Assembly: GCF_013283875.1 (NCBI RefSeq)
Contig: NZ_CP054139.1
Coordinates: 3,286,001-3,350,000, forward strand
Direction: 5' to 3'
Length of the DNA stretch: 64,000 nucleotides
Source of the DNA: Mucilaginibacter mali
GTDB lineage: Bacteria > Bacteroidota > Bacteroidia > Sphingobacteriales > Sphingobacteriaceae
Shown here: positions 1-9,987 of the stretch, one piece after another
How the letters are laid out: each line of letters opens with the position of its first letter
Position numbering within the stretch: position 1 is the first letter of the stretch
Position numbers and translations under genes: made by a program
The notes under the pieces: generated by a model
Told to the model about the DNA's origin: nothing
Databases searched by the model: none
What the model saw: the letters and a program-made list of their open reading frames with translations, nothing else

Positions 1-1
1 G

Positions 2-487
2 CATTTCAAACCACATACTTTTAAGAAAGGGCAAACAGTATTTTCTGTAGGCGATACGGTAGATGCCGAATATTTTGTAGTTAGCGGCTGCCTTAAATCA
101 TTTTACATCAACGATGACCTGAAGATGTTTATCCTGATGTTCGCCATGCCAAACTGGTGGGCGTCGGATTATAACGCGCTCTATTATCATGTCAAGGCCA
201 CCACCAGTGTAGATTGTATTACCGATGCGGAAACACTGAGCCTGAACAGCGACGACCGCGAAAAACTGTGTAACGAGATCCCGCAGATCGGGCATTTCTT
301 CCGCTGGCGAACTTACCGCGGTTATGTAGCGGCGCATAAACGGTTGCTTTCTTTTATGAACAACGATGCCAAAGGCCGGTACGAGGACCTGATGAGGCTG
401 TATCCTGAACTGTATAACCTTGTACCCAAACAACTTATCGCCGCTTATCTTGGCGTTTCAAGGGAAACACTAAGCCGGCTTGGTTAA
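2..487 (+). CDS. Crp/Fnr family transcriptional regulator (5' truncated by window)
   Basis: The reading frame is open from the first bases of the window, so the start lies outside it; 161 residues are visible. They match the C-terminal two thirds of a Crp/Fnr protein: the end of the cyclic-nucleotide-binding beta-barrel (KKGQTVFSVGDTVDAEYFVV), a long dimerisation helix, then a short C-terminal helix-turn-helix ending LIAAYLGVSRETLSRLG. Bacteroidota carry many such paralogues, usually with unknown ligands. The recognition helix (SRETLSR) is intact, so DNA binding is expected. Ligand and targets cannot be told from the sequence. Confidence 0.85.
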   Translation, partial: HFKPHTFKKGQTVFSVGDTVDAEYFVVSGCLKSFYINDDLKMFILMFAMPNWWASDYNALYYHVKATTSVDCITDAETLSLNSDDREKLCNEIPQIGHFFRWRTYRGYVAAHKRLLSFMNNDAKGRYEDLMRLYPELYNLVPKQLIAAYLGVSRETLSRLG

Positions 488-590
488 GCATCCGGTACCT
501 TTTCCGGTAAAGCTTCCTAATTGCTGATTTTCAATGTCTACAGATCAATAATTAAGAAGCTCCCGTTTTATTCAATATCAATCAGTCCGA

Positions 591-2915
591 TCATTTCCCT
601 GCTTTTACCATCACCACATCCTTTATTCGCGCTGCTGGTGTTACCACAAGATTGGTCACTTTACCATTTTCCACATGGCCTTGTACCGTGGTTTGATATG
701 GCGCGTTCAGTTTAAAATCGGCAGTCCAGTCTGCAGGCCAGGCCGGTAAAAGCTGTATGCGTTTATCGTCGCACTGCATCAGCATATTTTGCAGGGTGAT
801 CATACCGTCGCCGCCGTTGTCCAGATCGGGGATCCAATCGTGCCCGGGCTTCCAGAACCATTTAAATCGTTGGTCGCCATAGTTATTAAACTCGGCAATG
901 GCGGCTTTTTGGGCTATCGATGTTAAACCCAGCACAGCCGCCTGCGTACCGTCTTGTCCCCAACAAGTATTTTGCGGCGAACGCCTTGCAGCGAATGTAT
1001 TTTTTGCCAGTTCAAGATTAGGTTTGCCCACACCGAATATACGATATGGGAAGGCCACGTACAATTCGGGATTTTCGCCGTTGCCGGGCTTGCCATATTT
1101 TTCGGCAGGTAATATGGTGATGGTACCATCAGGGTCGCCATCGCCTAATGGTGGCAATTTGCCTTTTGCTGTTCTGCCGATAGGGATAGGCGGCAGATCA
1201 TTTAAGGTTTTAGCCCATGCCGCACGCTGAGCGGCTGTGGTTAAGTTTGTTGACAAAGCCAGCATACGGGGAATTACCGACATTAAGCCGGCAATATCAG
1301 GCGTGGGGTTTACAGCCGTAAGTTGATAAGTTTCCAGCGACTGGCTGGGCGACATCAGGATCTTCCCGTTAGCATCGCGGGGCCAGTGCTGCCCGTAAAA
1401 GGTAATGATCTCATCGGCAAAAGGCACCAGTGCTTTAGCTGCAAAAGTATTATCATGACCGTAATCATAAGTATCCAGCATTTGGGCTATCACTTCCAGC
1501 GTCCCTTGCACATGATATTTTTGCCAGTGGCTTTGGATTTCATTGGTGGGGTTGTTCTTCCCGAAATCGCCTAAATTGGATATACCCCAAAAGTGCATGG
1601 TTTCAGGATAGCTTGCCCCGGCGTGGTGATAGTAAAGTTGGTTTTTGCCCTTCGCCAATGGCAGGGCATTCAGGTACATATTATACCATGGTTTTATTAA
1701 ATCTGTATCGCCGGTGGCTATTAGAGGCCAGTAGAGCAGGCGGTTATTCTGATTCCAGTAGCTATCGCCCCAGGCCCGGTAATCAGCGTCGTGAATGGCG
1801 GCCCGTTGTTTTACGGTATCCGCTATATCGTGCCCAACCGTAAATACGCCTCCGTTAAACTTGGCCGGTATCTCCCCGCGCGATGAGCAGGCCAGCATAT
1901 ACCGCTGCATCACATAGCCCTGCGATACATTTGCCGTTTCATCCTTGCCGCTTACGTTTATCCAGCTGCGGTTCCAAAAGTCCTGCCACCATTTTTGGTG
2001 TGCCTGCTTGTCCTGCGCTAACGTGCGGTTGGTTACCGATTTAACCCGGGCGTCCATATCCTTCTTCCAGCTTGCGGGCGATACTGCCCGCGGTTGTATC
2101 AGCGCAACAATAGCAAGGCTCAGGTCCTTCGCGGCGGTTTTTGACTTTAGCGAAATATTATCGGTACTCACCAGCCCGGCACCGGTTATGGCCGCACCGA
2201 AGCAACGATGATACAGCGGATCTTTTGTTGAAGCGATAAGCGATTCTAAATGCTCTTGCCGCATCAAAAATGGATAATAACTATTTGGATTGAAGTGGCA
2301 CCAACTGATTTGGTTTGCCCCGGCCAGGAATATCACATCCGACTCGGCAGGTGGATTAGCTTCGCCACTCATTACCCGCGATTGGTCGGCTTCAGTCCAT
2401 TCGGCAAAGGGTTTGGTTTTGCGCCACATTTCAAGCGAAGCTTGTATCGCCGCGGGCTTATCCAGATGCGCTTCCAAGTGCACAACCGGGCGGTTAGCAT
2501 CTATCCAAACCTGTAAGGTATTGTTGCCGTTTTTAATTTCGATCTCCCCTATCCCCAGCTTTAGGGTTTGGTTAAAACCTGCATTGCCTGCAAACGGATT
2601 TTCAGAAAGTTTGACGCGTACCCGTCCCAGTTTAACCAATTTTCCGGTTTCCGTCCACGTATCCGGACTGGAGAGTAACAGCACAAGATCGCCGTTTTGC
2701 TCCGTCCACACATTAGCGGCTAATCGCCCATTGCCTAAAGGCATCGAATCGTTTTCATCCTTTCCTAAAGATGTCCAGGTAACATCGTTTTTTGCGATGT
2801 AAGGGTTGCCCGCTACTTTCGCAGCAGTAGGTTGTGCATCAGCATGCTGCATTGTTAATAATGGAGCAAGCAATGCTATTGCCGCGGTAAGCAGCTGTAT
2901 TTTATTTCTTTTCAT
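591..2915 (-). CDS. DUF5703 / GH95-like glycoside hydrolase, secreted
   Basis: 774 residues with a Sec signal peptide (about 1-27). The N-terminal beta domain contains DENDSMPLGNGRLAANVW, typical of DUF5703 proteins. The rest resembles the (alpha/alpha)6 barrel and C-terminal beta domain of GH95-like enzymes; the end has RIQLLPAWPADW followed by a segment of the type seen in alpha-fucosidase/galactosidase-like proteins. It is the last gene of the pectin locus, 32 bp downstream of the CE12 esterase. A role in removing side-chain sugars from rhamnogalacturonan fits the neighbourhood but is inference. The specificity of DUF5703 enzymes is not something I can read from the sequence. Confidence 0.75.
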   Translation of the reverse strand: MKRNKIQLLTAAIALLAPLLTMQHADAQPTAAKVAGNPYIAKNDVTWTSLGKDENDSMPLGNGRLAANVWTEQNGDLVLLLSSPDTWTETGKLVKLGRVRVKLSENPFAGNAGFNQTLKLGIGEIEIKNGNNTLQVWIDANRPVVHLEAHLDKPAAIQASLEMWRKTKPFAEWTEADQSRVMSGEANPPAESDVIFLAGANQISWCHFNPNSYYPFLMRQEHLESLIASTKDPLYHRCFGAAITGAGLVSTDNISLKSKTAAKDLSLAIVALIQPRAVSPASWKKDMDARVKSVTNRTLAQDKQAHQKWWQDFWNRSWINVSGKDETANVSQGYVMQRYMLACSSRGEIPAKFNGGVFTVGHDIADTVKQRAAIHDADYRAWGDSYWNQNNRLLYWPLIATGDTDLIKPWYNMYLNALPLAKGKNQLYYHHAGASYPETMHFWGISNLGDFGKNNPTNEIQSHWQKYHVQGTLEVIAQMLDTYDYGHDNTFAAKALVPFADEIITFYGQHWPRDANGKILMSPSQSLETYQLTAVNPTPDIAGLMSVIPRMLALSTNLTTAAQRAAWAKTLNDLPPIPIGRTAKGKLPPLGDGDPDGTITILPAEKYGKPGNGENPELYVAFPYRIFGVGKPNLELAKNTFAARRSPQNTCWGQDGTQAAVLGLTSIAQKAAIAEFNNYGDQRFKWFWKPGHDWIPDLDNGGDGMITLQNMLMQCDDKRIQLLPAWPADWTADFKLNAPYQTTVQGHVENGKVTNLVVTPAARIKDVVMVKAGK

Positions 2916-2947
2916 TTAGCTATTCTTTATTAACGGGTGTAGGCAGA

Positions 2948-3742
2948 TCATTTAAGATATTGCGTGAGCGGGCAATCGGGAAGCCCCTTAAGTCCCTCGG
3001 CCACACATGAAGCATTTAACCTGGCGCCCGCGATATTGGTATGCGTACCATCGCCCGGGAAAAACTTTTTAACTTCCGCTGGTCCCAATTGCTTCCAGTG
3101 CGCGGCAATAATACGGTTCAGGTTGATATAGTAAGCGCCGTTCTTTTGGGCTTCTGCCTGTGCCCATTCGGGGTATTCGGCTTCCTTTACTACTTCACCA
3201 TCCTTCCAGCGATTACGTGGCACCAGCGAACATACAATTGGGATCGCCCCTTTTTGTTTGGCTTCGGTAATTAACTTTTGCAGGTACCAGCCATAAGTAT
3301 GCACCGTTTCTGTTTTGTTGGTGCGCTTGCTCAGGATATCCTGCGTAGAATCGCTGATACCCAGCAAGGTCCCTTTTTGCTGACCGGTATCTGCCACTCC
3401 GGCATGATCGTTATGACCGAATTGCATAATTACAAAATCGCCCTTTTTCAGCGTGGTCAATATCTTATCCCAACGGCCATCTAAAATAAACGTACGCGTA
3501 CTGGTGCCCGATTTGGCGTGATTTTGCAGCGAGATGCGCGTGGTATCAATAAACGCCTTAAATGGCGTACCCCAGCCCCAGTAATCATTGCGCCCGTTGC
3601 CATCATTGTTCTGTACCGTCGAATCGCCGATGATGTACAGCACCGGTTTTTCATCCGGCCTGATCTTTATAAATGCCGTTACCGTAAGCGCTGTTATAAC
3701 TATTACTAACAGCGATAGTATCCTGCTTCTTCTCATCATCAA
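2948..3742 (-). CDS. Rhamnogalacturonan acetylesterase, CE12 family SGNH hydrolase
   Basis: 264 residues with an N-terminal hydrophobic signal segment. The SGNH blocks are visible: GDSTVQNNDG (block I, catalytic Ser), an Asn/Gly region around NHAKSGTST (block II), QFGHNDH (block III) and DGTHTNIAGA (block V, Asp and His). This spacing is that of CE12 enzymes, which remove acetyl groups from the rhamnogalacturonan backbone. The start overlaps the stop of the upstream GH2 gene by 4 bp, indicating translational coupling. Acetyl removal would clear the way for the GH2 and DUF5703 enzymes encoded beside it. Confidence 0.88.
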   Translation of the reverse strand: MMMRRSRILSLLVIVITALTVTAFIKIRPDEKPVLYIIGDSTVQNNDGNGRNDYWGWGTPFKAFIDTTRISLQNHAKSGTSTRTFILDGRWDKILTTLKKGDFVIMQFGHNDHAGVADTGQQKGTLLGISDSTQDILSKRTNKTETVHTYGWYLQKLITEAKQKGAIPIVCSLVPRNRWKDGEVVKEAEYPEWAQAEAQKNGAYYINLNRIIAAHWKQLGPAEVKKFFPGDGTHTNIAGARLNASCVAEGLKGLPDCPLTQYLK

Positions 3743-6700
3743 TTGGTTTTAAGCATATTCAATAATAATTGCTGCCCCACAATATTGGCAGGATTTGCCG
3801 CCGCGTTATCAAACCCGGCCATCGACGCGTTTTCACCATCGCCCTCGGCCTTTTTTTCTGTTTTTACCGCTTTGATGCACGACAGCAGATCAAGCGCGTT
3901 CAGAATGATCTTACCACGCCCGTGTGGGATAACGCTCAACGCCGAATAAACTTCCTGCTTATGATCTGAAACCGCCCCGACAATGGTTTCGCCGCTCATC
4001 ATGCGCAAGCCTATGCGGTTTTTGTTGTAGGCAGCCAGGCACTGGTACTCCCAGTTAAATACACACGACTGTGGCAAACCATCAAACAGCTTACTATCCT
4101 TTACAAAGTAATTACCGCCGTACCAACTGGTGCCCATCACCTGTATGCCCCTAAAATCCATCGCTTCCTTTTTAGCCAGGTGGGTGGCCCACTTTTCGGT
4201 GTTGCCGGCTATCACCAGGGTATTACCGTTATTTACCCATTCCAAAATATCGGTTACTAACGGGTTGCCGGTTTGCGTAGGATCATAAGCGCCAATTACA
4301 AGCACATGCCCATCCGGTTTGCCCGATCTATAGCTTTTAATATCACTAATGCCTGCCGATTTCAGGTACGATTGGATAAGGCCCGTTGTATCGGCAACTA
4401 TCAATCGCTTATCAACACCCTGGGTATTGAGCTTCACGGCAAAAATGTCGTCATCGCCGGTGCAAACGGTGCTTGCTCCCTGTCGCAGTGTAGCGCTTAC
4501 CCGGGTATAGCCAGCATTATTTACCGGCACCTGGATACCTTTCAGCAATAATTCGCCATAAACGGTACCGCCGCTTACCTTAACCTGTTGTTTTTTAGTC
4601 ATCAGCACATGGCCCTGGTTCATCACTTTAATTTCCAGCTCGGCATCGCCATTAATATTTTTTTCGTTAACGATAAAGAAATCAGCCACGGCTGTACCAC
4701 CAACAGGCATCACTTTATGATTGAGTTTTACAGCAACATATAAAGGTTTGTTGTAGCGGGATATCAACGCGGCATCACCCTTCAGGTTGCGGTAATCATC
4801 AACCACGCCCGAGTGATTTTCCTGCTTCATACTTTCCCAGCCGTTAATGGCATAGCCATCGATGATATTGTTAATGCGCACATTCTCAATCACCCGGCCC
4901 TGGTAATAGTAGGCCACGTTGCCCATTTTACGGGTCAGGCTATCTACGTTAGGGAATGCCTTCGAAAAGCCGTTCTTTTTCAGGAAGCCATCGTAAGCAT
5001 CGTACCATTTTAAATAGGTATCGGTTTCCCAGCCACGGTTCACGCCTGTTCTCAGTATCTCATCGCGTATCAGCTGCAACCTTGGCGGGGTGCCGATGGC
5101 GCCTTCTTCGCCATAGTAAATGATCTCGTCTTTATGATCGGTATACTTGGCGTAGTTGGTTGGGTTGTTATACAAATTATCGTGATAAACACCCGGCCCT
5201 CCTGCATGATGCTGATCGAACCAGCCGTAATCGTAAAACTTATCATCATACGGGAACAGGTGCAGTTTAAACCGGGTATCGGGTTCGTTTTGCTTGATAG
5301 GTCCGTTTGATGAATTATAGGTGATGATGCGCGAGTTATCCAGTTTGTGTCCCGTCATCATTTCTTCCCTGTCGATAGCTTGCGGTTGCGCGCCACGCTC
5401 GTTATGCATATTGTAGATCACCAGCGATGGGTGATTACGGTCGCGGCGCACCATACGAAAAAACTTCTGATCGCGCGCAGCGAGGTAAAAATCGGTCTGC
5501 TTCTTTTCAGCCTCGTTTTTAGGGTTGAAAAGGTTATCGGGATATTGATTGCCGCCCGGCTCTTCAAAGTAAAGCAAGCCTAATTCGTCGGCAGCATCCA
5601 AAACATTGGTTTGGCCAATGGTGCGGTGAAAGTTAAGCATATTCAAGCCCAGCGCCTTTGCATCAGCCACCTGTTTGTGCGCCAGCGCGTCTGAGGGCGC
5701 GATGCCATTCCCTCCCCAAAATCCCCAGGAAATAGAAGTACGCAGGACGATGCGTTTATTGTTAAGATAAAATTGCTGATCGCCGTTAACATCCTTTACC
5801 TCGAACCAGCGGAAGCCAAAGCGCCGCTGAAAATCATCTGTTATACCATCGGCGCCCTTCCAGTTTACCAGCATGGTATAAAGGTTGGGATGCTCCACAT
5901 CCCATGGTTTAGCGTTGGGAAGTTCAACTGTATAGCTTTGTTCTTTTTCTGTTTGCTGATAGCTATGCGTATAAACGATCTTCCCGGTGCTGTTATCCTT
6001 TACAGATAGCACACAGGTGCCTTTAACATCACTGCCGGCTGGGTTGTCTATCGTTACCTGCACATCAACCTTATTTATTTGCGGTGTGTTCTTCACAAAC
6101 ACATCCGAAATAAAGGTATTGCCGGTAGCGGTAAGCGATACCTTACCGGTGATGCCGCCAAAGCCGTGTGAGGGCTGCGTGCGGTAATCGCCCCACATAA
6201 AGTTTTGGCTGTCGCGCCAGTCGAAGTTGCCGTTGGGATCGGTTATCCTTACGGCGATATCATTCAGTTTGCCGGGGATCAATGCTTTGGTAACATCCAT
6301 ATCGAATGGTGTCCCCGATATCAGATCGTAGCCAACCAGTTGCCGGTTAACAAACACCTCGGCGCGGAAGCGGGCGCTTTCAAACTGTAACCGCAGGTGC
6401 TTACCTTTATAATTGACCGGTACCATTACCTTTGTGCTGAACCATGAAACGCCCAGGTAATTACCGTTAACGCCAAATTTACTGCCGTTATAGCCCCAAA
6501 AATATTCTTCAACCGTGGCCGGCAACTGTACCGTTTGGGCATTTTTACCCGGCAATGCGGCCCATCCACCCGTAGGCAGATTAACCGGCATTTGGCTGAT
6601 GGGTTTAGGCACAGCATACAACTGATCGTTTTGCCACTTAGCGGCGGTATCCAGCCAAACCGACCAGTTAAGCTTAGTCAGGTCGAGCACCTGCCTTGTG

Positions 6701-6774
6701 GCCTGCGCGTTTGCTAACATTACATTTCCTAACAGCAGGCCCATCCCCAGGCCAATAGCAGCTTTGATCTTCAT
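3739..6774 (-). CDS. Glycoside hydrolase family 2 (beta-galactosidase/glucuronidase-like), secreted
   Basis: 1011 residues with a signal peptide (about 1-24). Order: N-terminal sugar-binding jelly roll (GVSWFSTKVMVPVNYKGKHL), Ig-like domain, TIM barrel, then a long C-terminal extension. In the barrel, NMHNERG near residue 459 supplies the acid/base Glu and IIYYGEEGAIG near 556 is in the nucleophile position. The C-terminal part (HVLVIGAYDPTQ, NTLVIAGN) resembles a class-I glutamine-amidotransferase-like Rossmann fold, as seen in some large GH2 proteins of Bacteroidota. Gap of 23 bp to the upstream pectinesterase frame; 4-bp overlap with the downstream CE12 gene. Substrate likely a galactosyl or uronyl side chain of pectin (inference). 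Confidence 0.85.
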   Translation of the reverse strand: MKIKAAIGLGMGLLLGNVMLANAQATRQVLDLTKLNWSVWLDTAAKWQNDQLYAVPKPISQMPVNLPTGGWAALPGKNAQTVQLPATVEEYFWGYNGSKFGVNGNYLGVSWFSTKVMVPVNYKGKHLRLQFESARFRAEVFVNRQLVGYDLISGTPFDMDVTKALIPGKLNDIAVRITDPNGNFDWRDSQNFMWGDYRTQPSHGFGGITGKVSLTATGNTFISDVFVKNTPQINKVDVQVTIDNPAGSDVKGTCVLSVKDNSTGKIVYTHSYQQTEKEQSYTVELPNAKPWDVEHPNLYTMLVNWKGADGITDDFQRRFGFRWFEVKDVNGDQQFYLNNKRIVLRTSISWGFWGGNGIAPSDALAHKQVADAKALGLNMLNFHRTIGQTNVLDAADELGLLYFEEPGGNQYPDNLFNPKNEAEKKQTDFYLAARDQKFFRMVRRDRNHPSLVIYNMHNERGAQPQAIDREEMMTGHKLDNSRIITYNSSNGPIKQNEPDTRFKLHLFPYDDKFYDYGWFDQHHAGGPGVYHDNLYNNPTNYAKYTDHKDEIIYYGEEGAIGTPPRLQLIRDEILRTGVNRGWETDTYLKWYDAYDGFLKKNGFSKAFPNVDSLTRKMGNVAYYYQGRVIENVRINNIIDGYAINGWESMKQENHSGVVDDYRNLKGDAALISRYNKPLYVAVKLNHKVMPVGGTAVADFFIVNEKNINGDAELEIKVMNQGHVLMTKKQQVKVSGGTVYGELLLKGIQVPVNNAGYTRVSATLRQGASTVCTGDDDIFAVKLNTQGVDKRLIVADTTGLIQSYLKSAGISDIKSYRSGKPDGHVLVIGAYDPTQTGNPLVTDILEWVNNGNTLVIAGNTEKWATHLAKKEAMDFRGIQVMGTSWYGGNYFVKDSKLFDGLPQSCVFNWEYQCLAAYNKNRIGLRMMSGETIVGAVSDHKQEVYSALSVIPHGRGKIILNALDLLSCIKAVKTEKKAEGDGENASMAGFDNAAANPANIVGQQLLLNMLKTN

Positions 6775-6797
6775 TATTATAATTTTATTTCGACAAT

Positions 6798-8135
6798 TTA
6801 ACGGGTATACGTTTTGCCCTGCGGTTTATCCTTCAGGTTTACAATGATGGCTTCAGACAGCACCGTTTCTTTTCCCTTCGCTGCCTTTACCTGGTAATAA
6901 CAGGTTTGCGCTTCAGCGGGTAGCTGATCAGTAAATTCAAACGCGGCATCGGTATTTGATGCCGATGTTAGCTGCTTTACTTCCTGGTAATTCACGCCAT
7001 CGCTGCTTTTTAACAAGGTGTAGGTTACGCCCTGTTGCGGCCAGCAGCTGTTAAATTGCAAAAAACAATCGATTGTTCCAAACCTCACTTTAAAATTCGC
7101 TACAGCAAGTGAGGACTGTTTTCTATCTTGTTTCAGATCAGCCCAAACCGCAAAAGGCTCCCAGTTGCCTAATACAGCTTTATTATCATAATAAATTGCC
7201 GCATCCTTAACGTTCAACTGCTTAGACCAATCTACCCTTTTACTGATATCCAACAGCGAGCCGTCTGTATTTTGGGTGTGGTATTCAGCATAAATTATAT
7301 TTTCAGTCTTAGTCCCCGCATCCCACATCGACCAGCCCACCGGCTGGATAGACGCCCCCATTTTGGTGTTGAGGAAAACCACTTTGTTACCCGCGCGGGT
7401 GCGACCTTTTACTTCGGTACTGGCATCATTTTGCCATGGGCGGCCAAGGGTATAGCTGGTAATGCCATGGTTCCCTGGCAATAGGCAATCCCTAAAAACA
7501 AGACCGTAGGGCTGATTAACCGGCGTACTGGCCGCGGTTAAGTAACCACCCTTGCTCAGGTCGGTGCGGTCGCGGCAGTAGATCACACATTTATCAAACA
7601 CGGCAACTGATGCGCCGTAAATAAAATCGGTATTACCATCGATATAGCAATTATAAAAATACACCCTGTAGTTAGCAGGCGCAACCATAACCGTGTCCTG
7701 CCCGCTGATGAAGCGGCAGTTCACAAAAACGATCCGGTCGGCATTTGTTTTCACCGCCAGCGATTGTGGCCCATCACCAATCCGGCCCTGCGTGTTTTCA
7801 AGCGTCAAACCGGTAAGCATGCAATCGTTAGCATTAATGGTAAAGGCTGTTGTGCCGCCTTTGCCATCGGCGTAGGCTATGGTGGTAGTGGCAACGTTCT
7901 CGCCTATCAGTTCCAAAAAAGGTTTACTGGCCGGGATGGTGATCTGTTCGGTATAGGTGCCTTTTTTAATGTATATTTTATATGGGCTTGTGCACCCCTC
8001 GGGCGCGGCATCAATGGCGGCCTGCACGCTTTTATAGGTTCCGCTTCCGTCTTTGGCCACAACGGCGTCATAGCCCGCGGCTTTGACTGTAAAAGCTGTT
8101 ATCAGCAAAAGAACTGTTATTGTGATTTGTCTCAT
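6798..8135 (-). CDS. Pectinesterase, CE8 family
   Basis: Hydrolyses methyl esters on homogalacturonan. Family motifs are present: GSGTYKSVQAAIDAAP at the N terminus, ISGQDTVMV (catalytic Asp), DFIYGASVAVFDKC (second Asp) and LGRPWQND (substrate-binding Arg/Trp). After the beta-helix an extra C-terminal domain of about 100 residues looks Ig/fibronectin-like (VTYTLLKSSDGVNYQEV). I place the start at the Met that begins MRQITITVLLL, because it gives a clean signal peptide; an in-frame ATG 30 bases upstream (8165) is possible. It follows the DUF5123 gene in the operon, with two hairpins in the gap. Confidence 0.9.
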   Translation of the reverse strand: MRQITITVLLLITAFTVKAAGYDAVVAKDGSGTYKSVQAAIDAAPEGCTSPYKIYIKKGTYTEQITIPASKPFLELIGENVATTTIAYADGKGGTTAFTINANDCMLTGLTLENTQGRIGDGPQSLAVKTNADRIVFVNCRFISGQDTVMVAPANYRVYFYNCYIDGNTDFIYGASVAVFDKCVIYCRDRTDLSKGGYLTAASTPVNQPYGLVFRDCLLPGNHGITSYTLGRPWQNDASTEVKGRTRAGNKVVFLNTKMGASIQPVGWSMWDAGTKTENIIYAEYHTQNTDGSLLDISKRVDWSKQLNVKDAAIYYDNKAVLGNWEPFAVWADLKQDRKQSSLAVANFKVRFGTIDCFLQFNSCWPQQGVTYTLLKSSDGVNYQEVKQLTSASNTDAAFEFTDQLPAEAQTCYYQVKAAKGKETVLSEAIIVNLKDKPQGKTYTR

Positions 8136-8184
8136 CGCTCCGTGTTTCATTCCCGTCATTCTCATTTTATCATCTTAAAAATAT

Positions 8185-8254
8185 ACCATCCGGCTGCAGG
8201 GCTGCAGCCGGGATGGTAACCAATTTATAAAAGCCATCAAGGCCCTGATGGCGG
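8185..8254 (-). promoter_or_regulatory. Two adjacent hairpins between DUF5123 and pectinesterase genes
   Basis: Hairpin 1 pairs about 8185-8200 with 8202-8217 (arms CCATCCGGCTGCAG and CTGCAGCCGGGATGG, one bulge). Hairpin 2 pairs GCCATCA with TGATGGC at 8235-8254. Neither is followed by a clear U-tract on the minus strand, so they look more like mRNA-processing or attenuation structures than full terminators. They separate the SusCD-like binding genes from the enzyme genes. Confidence 0.45.
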
Positions 8255-8273
8255 GGGGTAGATCTGTTTCTTA

Positions 8274-9974
8274 TTAATATGCCCAGCGTGGATCGCCCAC
8301 GGTACCACCGTTTGAACTTGCCGAGAACACTGCCGTATTTGTGGCAGTTGGTACCAGCAGAAAGTTTGTGGTAGCGGCCGTCCAGCCCAGGTCTATTTTC
8401 TGGTTATTATTTTGGAGCAGGCCGGTAAGCGAAATGATGGAGCCTCCGGGCGTTACATTAAACTTAAAGTAATTGTTGTTAGAGAACGACAACGCGTTTT
8501 GCGTGTTGCTGGCTCTGAACGCGGCCGTATTTATCGAACCCGATATTGGTGTATTAGCCACGATACTGTTATTAAAGTTAAAAGTGATGAGGTTGGCGTT
8601 GGCATCAATAAACGGATATTTGGTATTGCCCGAGAAGCCATTAAACGTATTGTAATCGAACGTAATTACAGGCGCGGCAGCCAAATTAGCCGGGGCAGCC
8701 AGCGCGGTACCCATATTCACCATACCATCGCCCACATTATAGAAAGTAGATTTGGTAACGCTCAGCGATTTTAACTGCAGCTTCTCCAGCGAGAACATAT
8801 AATACCCCTGCACGTTGGTCTGATCGAAATTGTAGAAGATGGAGTTGTTGATGGTTATCGCGCCTATCGTCTGAACGTTGGCGGCAGTACCATAATTGCC
8901 CCTGATGATGCAGCGGGTGTAGTCATGCATCACGCAATTATCTATTTTAATATTGGCAAAGTTGGCGGCGGCGCCTGTTGTGGCGGCGGTACCGTAAAGT
9001 ACAATAGGTGTGGTATTGTAAGTTGTACCGGTATAATTGCCATTAATATCCAAACCCGCCAGCGTGATACCCGCGCCATCGCCAATCAGGTCAATTTCGC
9101 GCAGTAATAATTTGGTATCGGCCGGGTTGTTTGAGGTTGAGCGGATGGTAATGGTTTTGTTCAGTACCTGGTAAATACCGGTAAGCGAGTAGGTACCCGG
9201 GCCAACACCGATCACATCGCCATCTACGGCGGCAGTAATGGCAGCGCCAAGATTCCCCCCGGCATTAATGGTGGTAGTATAAGTAACCGCTTCGGCAGTG
9301 GTTATGTTGATGATACCCTTGCTTTTAGCACCCGCAAGCAGCTGCACCGTGTATTTGGTACCCGGTGTTAATCCTGTTACCAGTTTTTGTCCGGCAGTCA
9401 CATCGCCTGCGCTTAGCGTAGTTGTTACGGCTGTCCCGGTTGCCGGGGTGAAGACTAAAGTGGTCAGCCCTGCGGTTTGATCGTTAACGCTCCAGTGGAT
9501 AAGGGTTGTTGTTCCCGTGATCTCGAAATCGCGTACGGCTTTTAAGTACTGCTGCCCTACCAGTCTGAACGAACGTGGAGCGTAGAAGTAATTAGAAGCA
9601 TGCCGGCCGTTAAAGGCATTAGCTTTAACCCTGGTAAAGTAAGGGGTATTCAGTTTGATCTGCGGATCGATGAAAAGGGCTTTCAGCGTATCCACTACAA
9701 CCGAATAATCAACCTTTGCAAATAACGAATCGGTTGAAAGATCGAGCGTGTAGGTTTGGCCCTTTAAGGCATACAGCGGCGCGTTCCATTTAAACTTAGC
9801 CGAATCGCGCACGGTGCTGACGCTCAACCCCGACGGCGTAAACTGTCTATTCACGGAAGTATCCTGCACCTCGCCCGTAAAATTCTTTTTGCAGGCGCTG
9901 TTAAACATACCAAGTATGATCAGCACCACGGCCATTGCCGGGATTATACTGATAGATCTATTATATTTTTTCAT
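8274..9974 (-). CDS. DUF4957/DUF5123-type surface lipoprotein with FN3 and beta-helix
   Basis: 566 residues from the Met of MKKYNRSISII; this start gives a lipoprotein signal ending FNSACKK (lipobox Cys) and lies 13 bp after the SusD stop. A farther ATG at 10016 would overlap SusD. After the Cys come fibronectin-III-like strands (about 40-190) and then a right-handed parallel beta-helix region with repeated strands (ITINNSIFYNF, IKIDNCVMHDY). Such proteins are the third surface component in many pectin loci of Bacteroidota. The helix resembles pectate lyases but I see no clear catalytic residues, so pectin binding is more likely than cleavage. Confidence 0.78.
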   Translation of the reverse strand: MKKYNRSISIIPAMAVVLIILGMFNSACKKNFTGEVQDTSVNRQFTPSGLSVSTVRDSAKFKWNAPLYALKGQTYTLDLSTDSLFAKVDYSVVVDTLKALFIDPQIKLNTPYFTRVKANAFNGRHASNYFYAPRSFRLVGQQYLKAVRDFEITGTTTLIHWSVNDQTAGLTTLVFTPATGTAVTTTLSAGDVTAGQKLVTGLTPGTKYTVQLLAGAKSKGIINITTAEAVTYTTTINAGGNLGAAITAAVDGDVIGVGPGTYSLTGIYQVLNKTITIRSTSNNPADTKLLLREIDLIGDGAGITLAGLDINGNYTGTTYNTTPIVLYGTAATTGAAANFANIKIDNCVMHDYTRCIIRGNYGTAANVQTIGAITINNSIFYNFDQTNVQGYYMFSLEKLQLKSLSVTKSTFYNVGDGMVNMGTALAAPANLAAAPVITFDYNTFNGFSGNTKYPFIDANANLITFNFNNSIVANTPISGSINTAAFRASNTQNALSFSNNNYFKFNVTPGGSIISLTGLLQNNNQKIDLGWTAATTNFLLVPTATNTAVFSASSNGGTVGDPRWAY

Positions 9975-9987
9975 GATGATATGCTGA

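Noticed and set aside
7066..7075. Third CAATCGATTG site as an operator
   Set aside because: It lies in the middle of the pectinesterase coding region, far from any start, so it is probably not regulatory even though it adds to the count.
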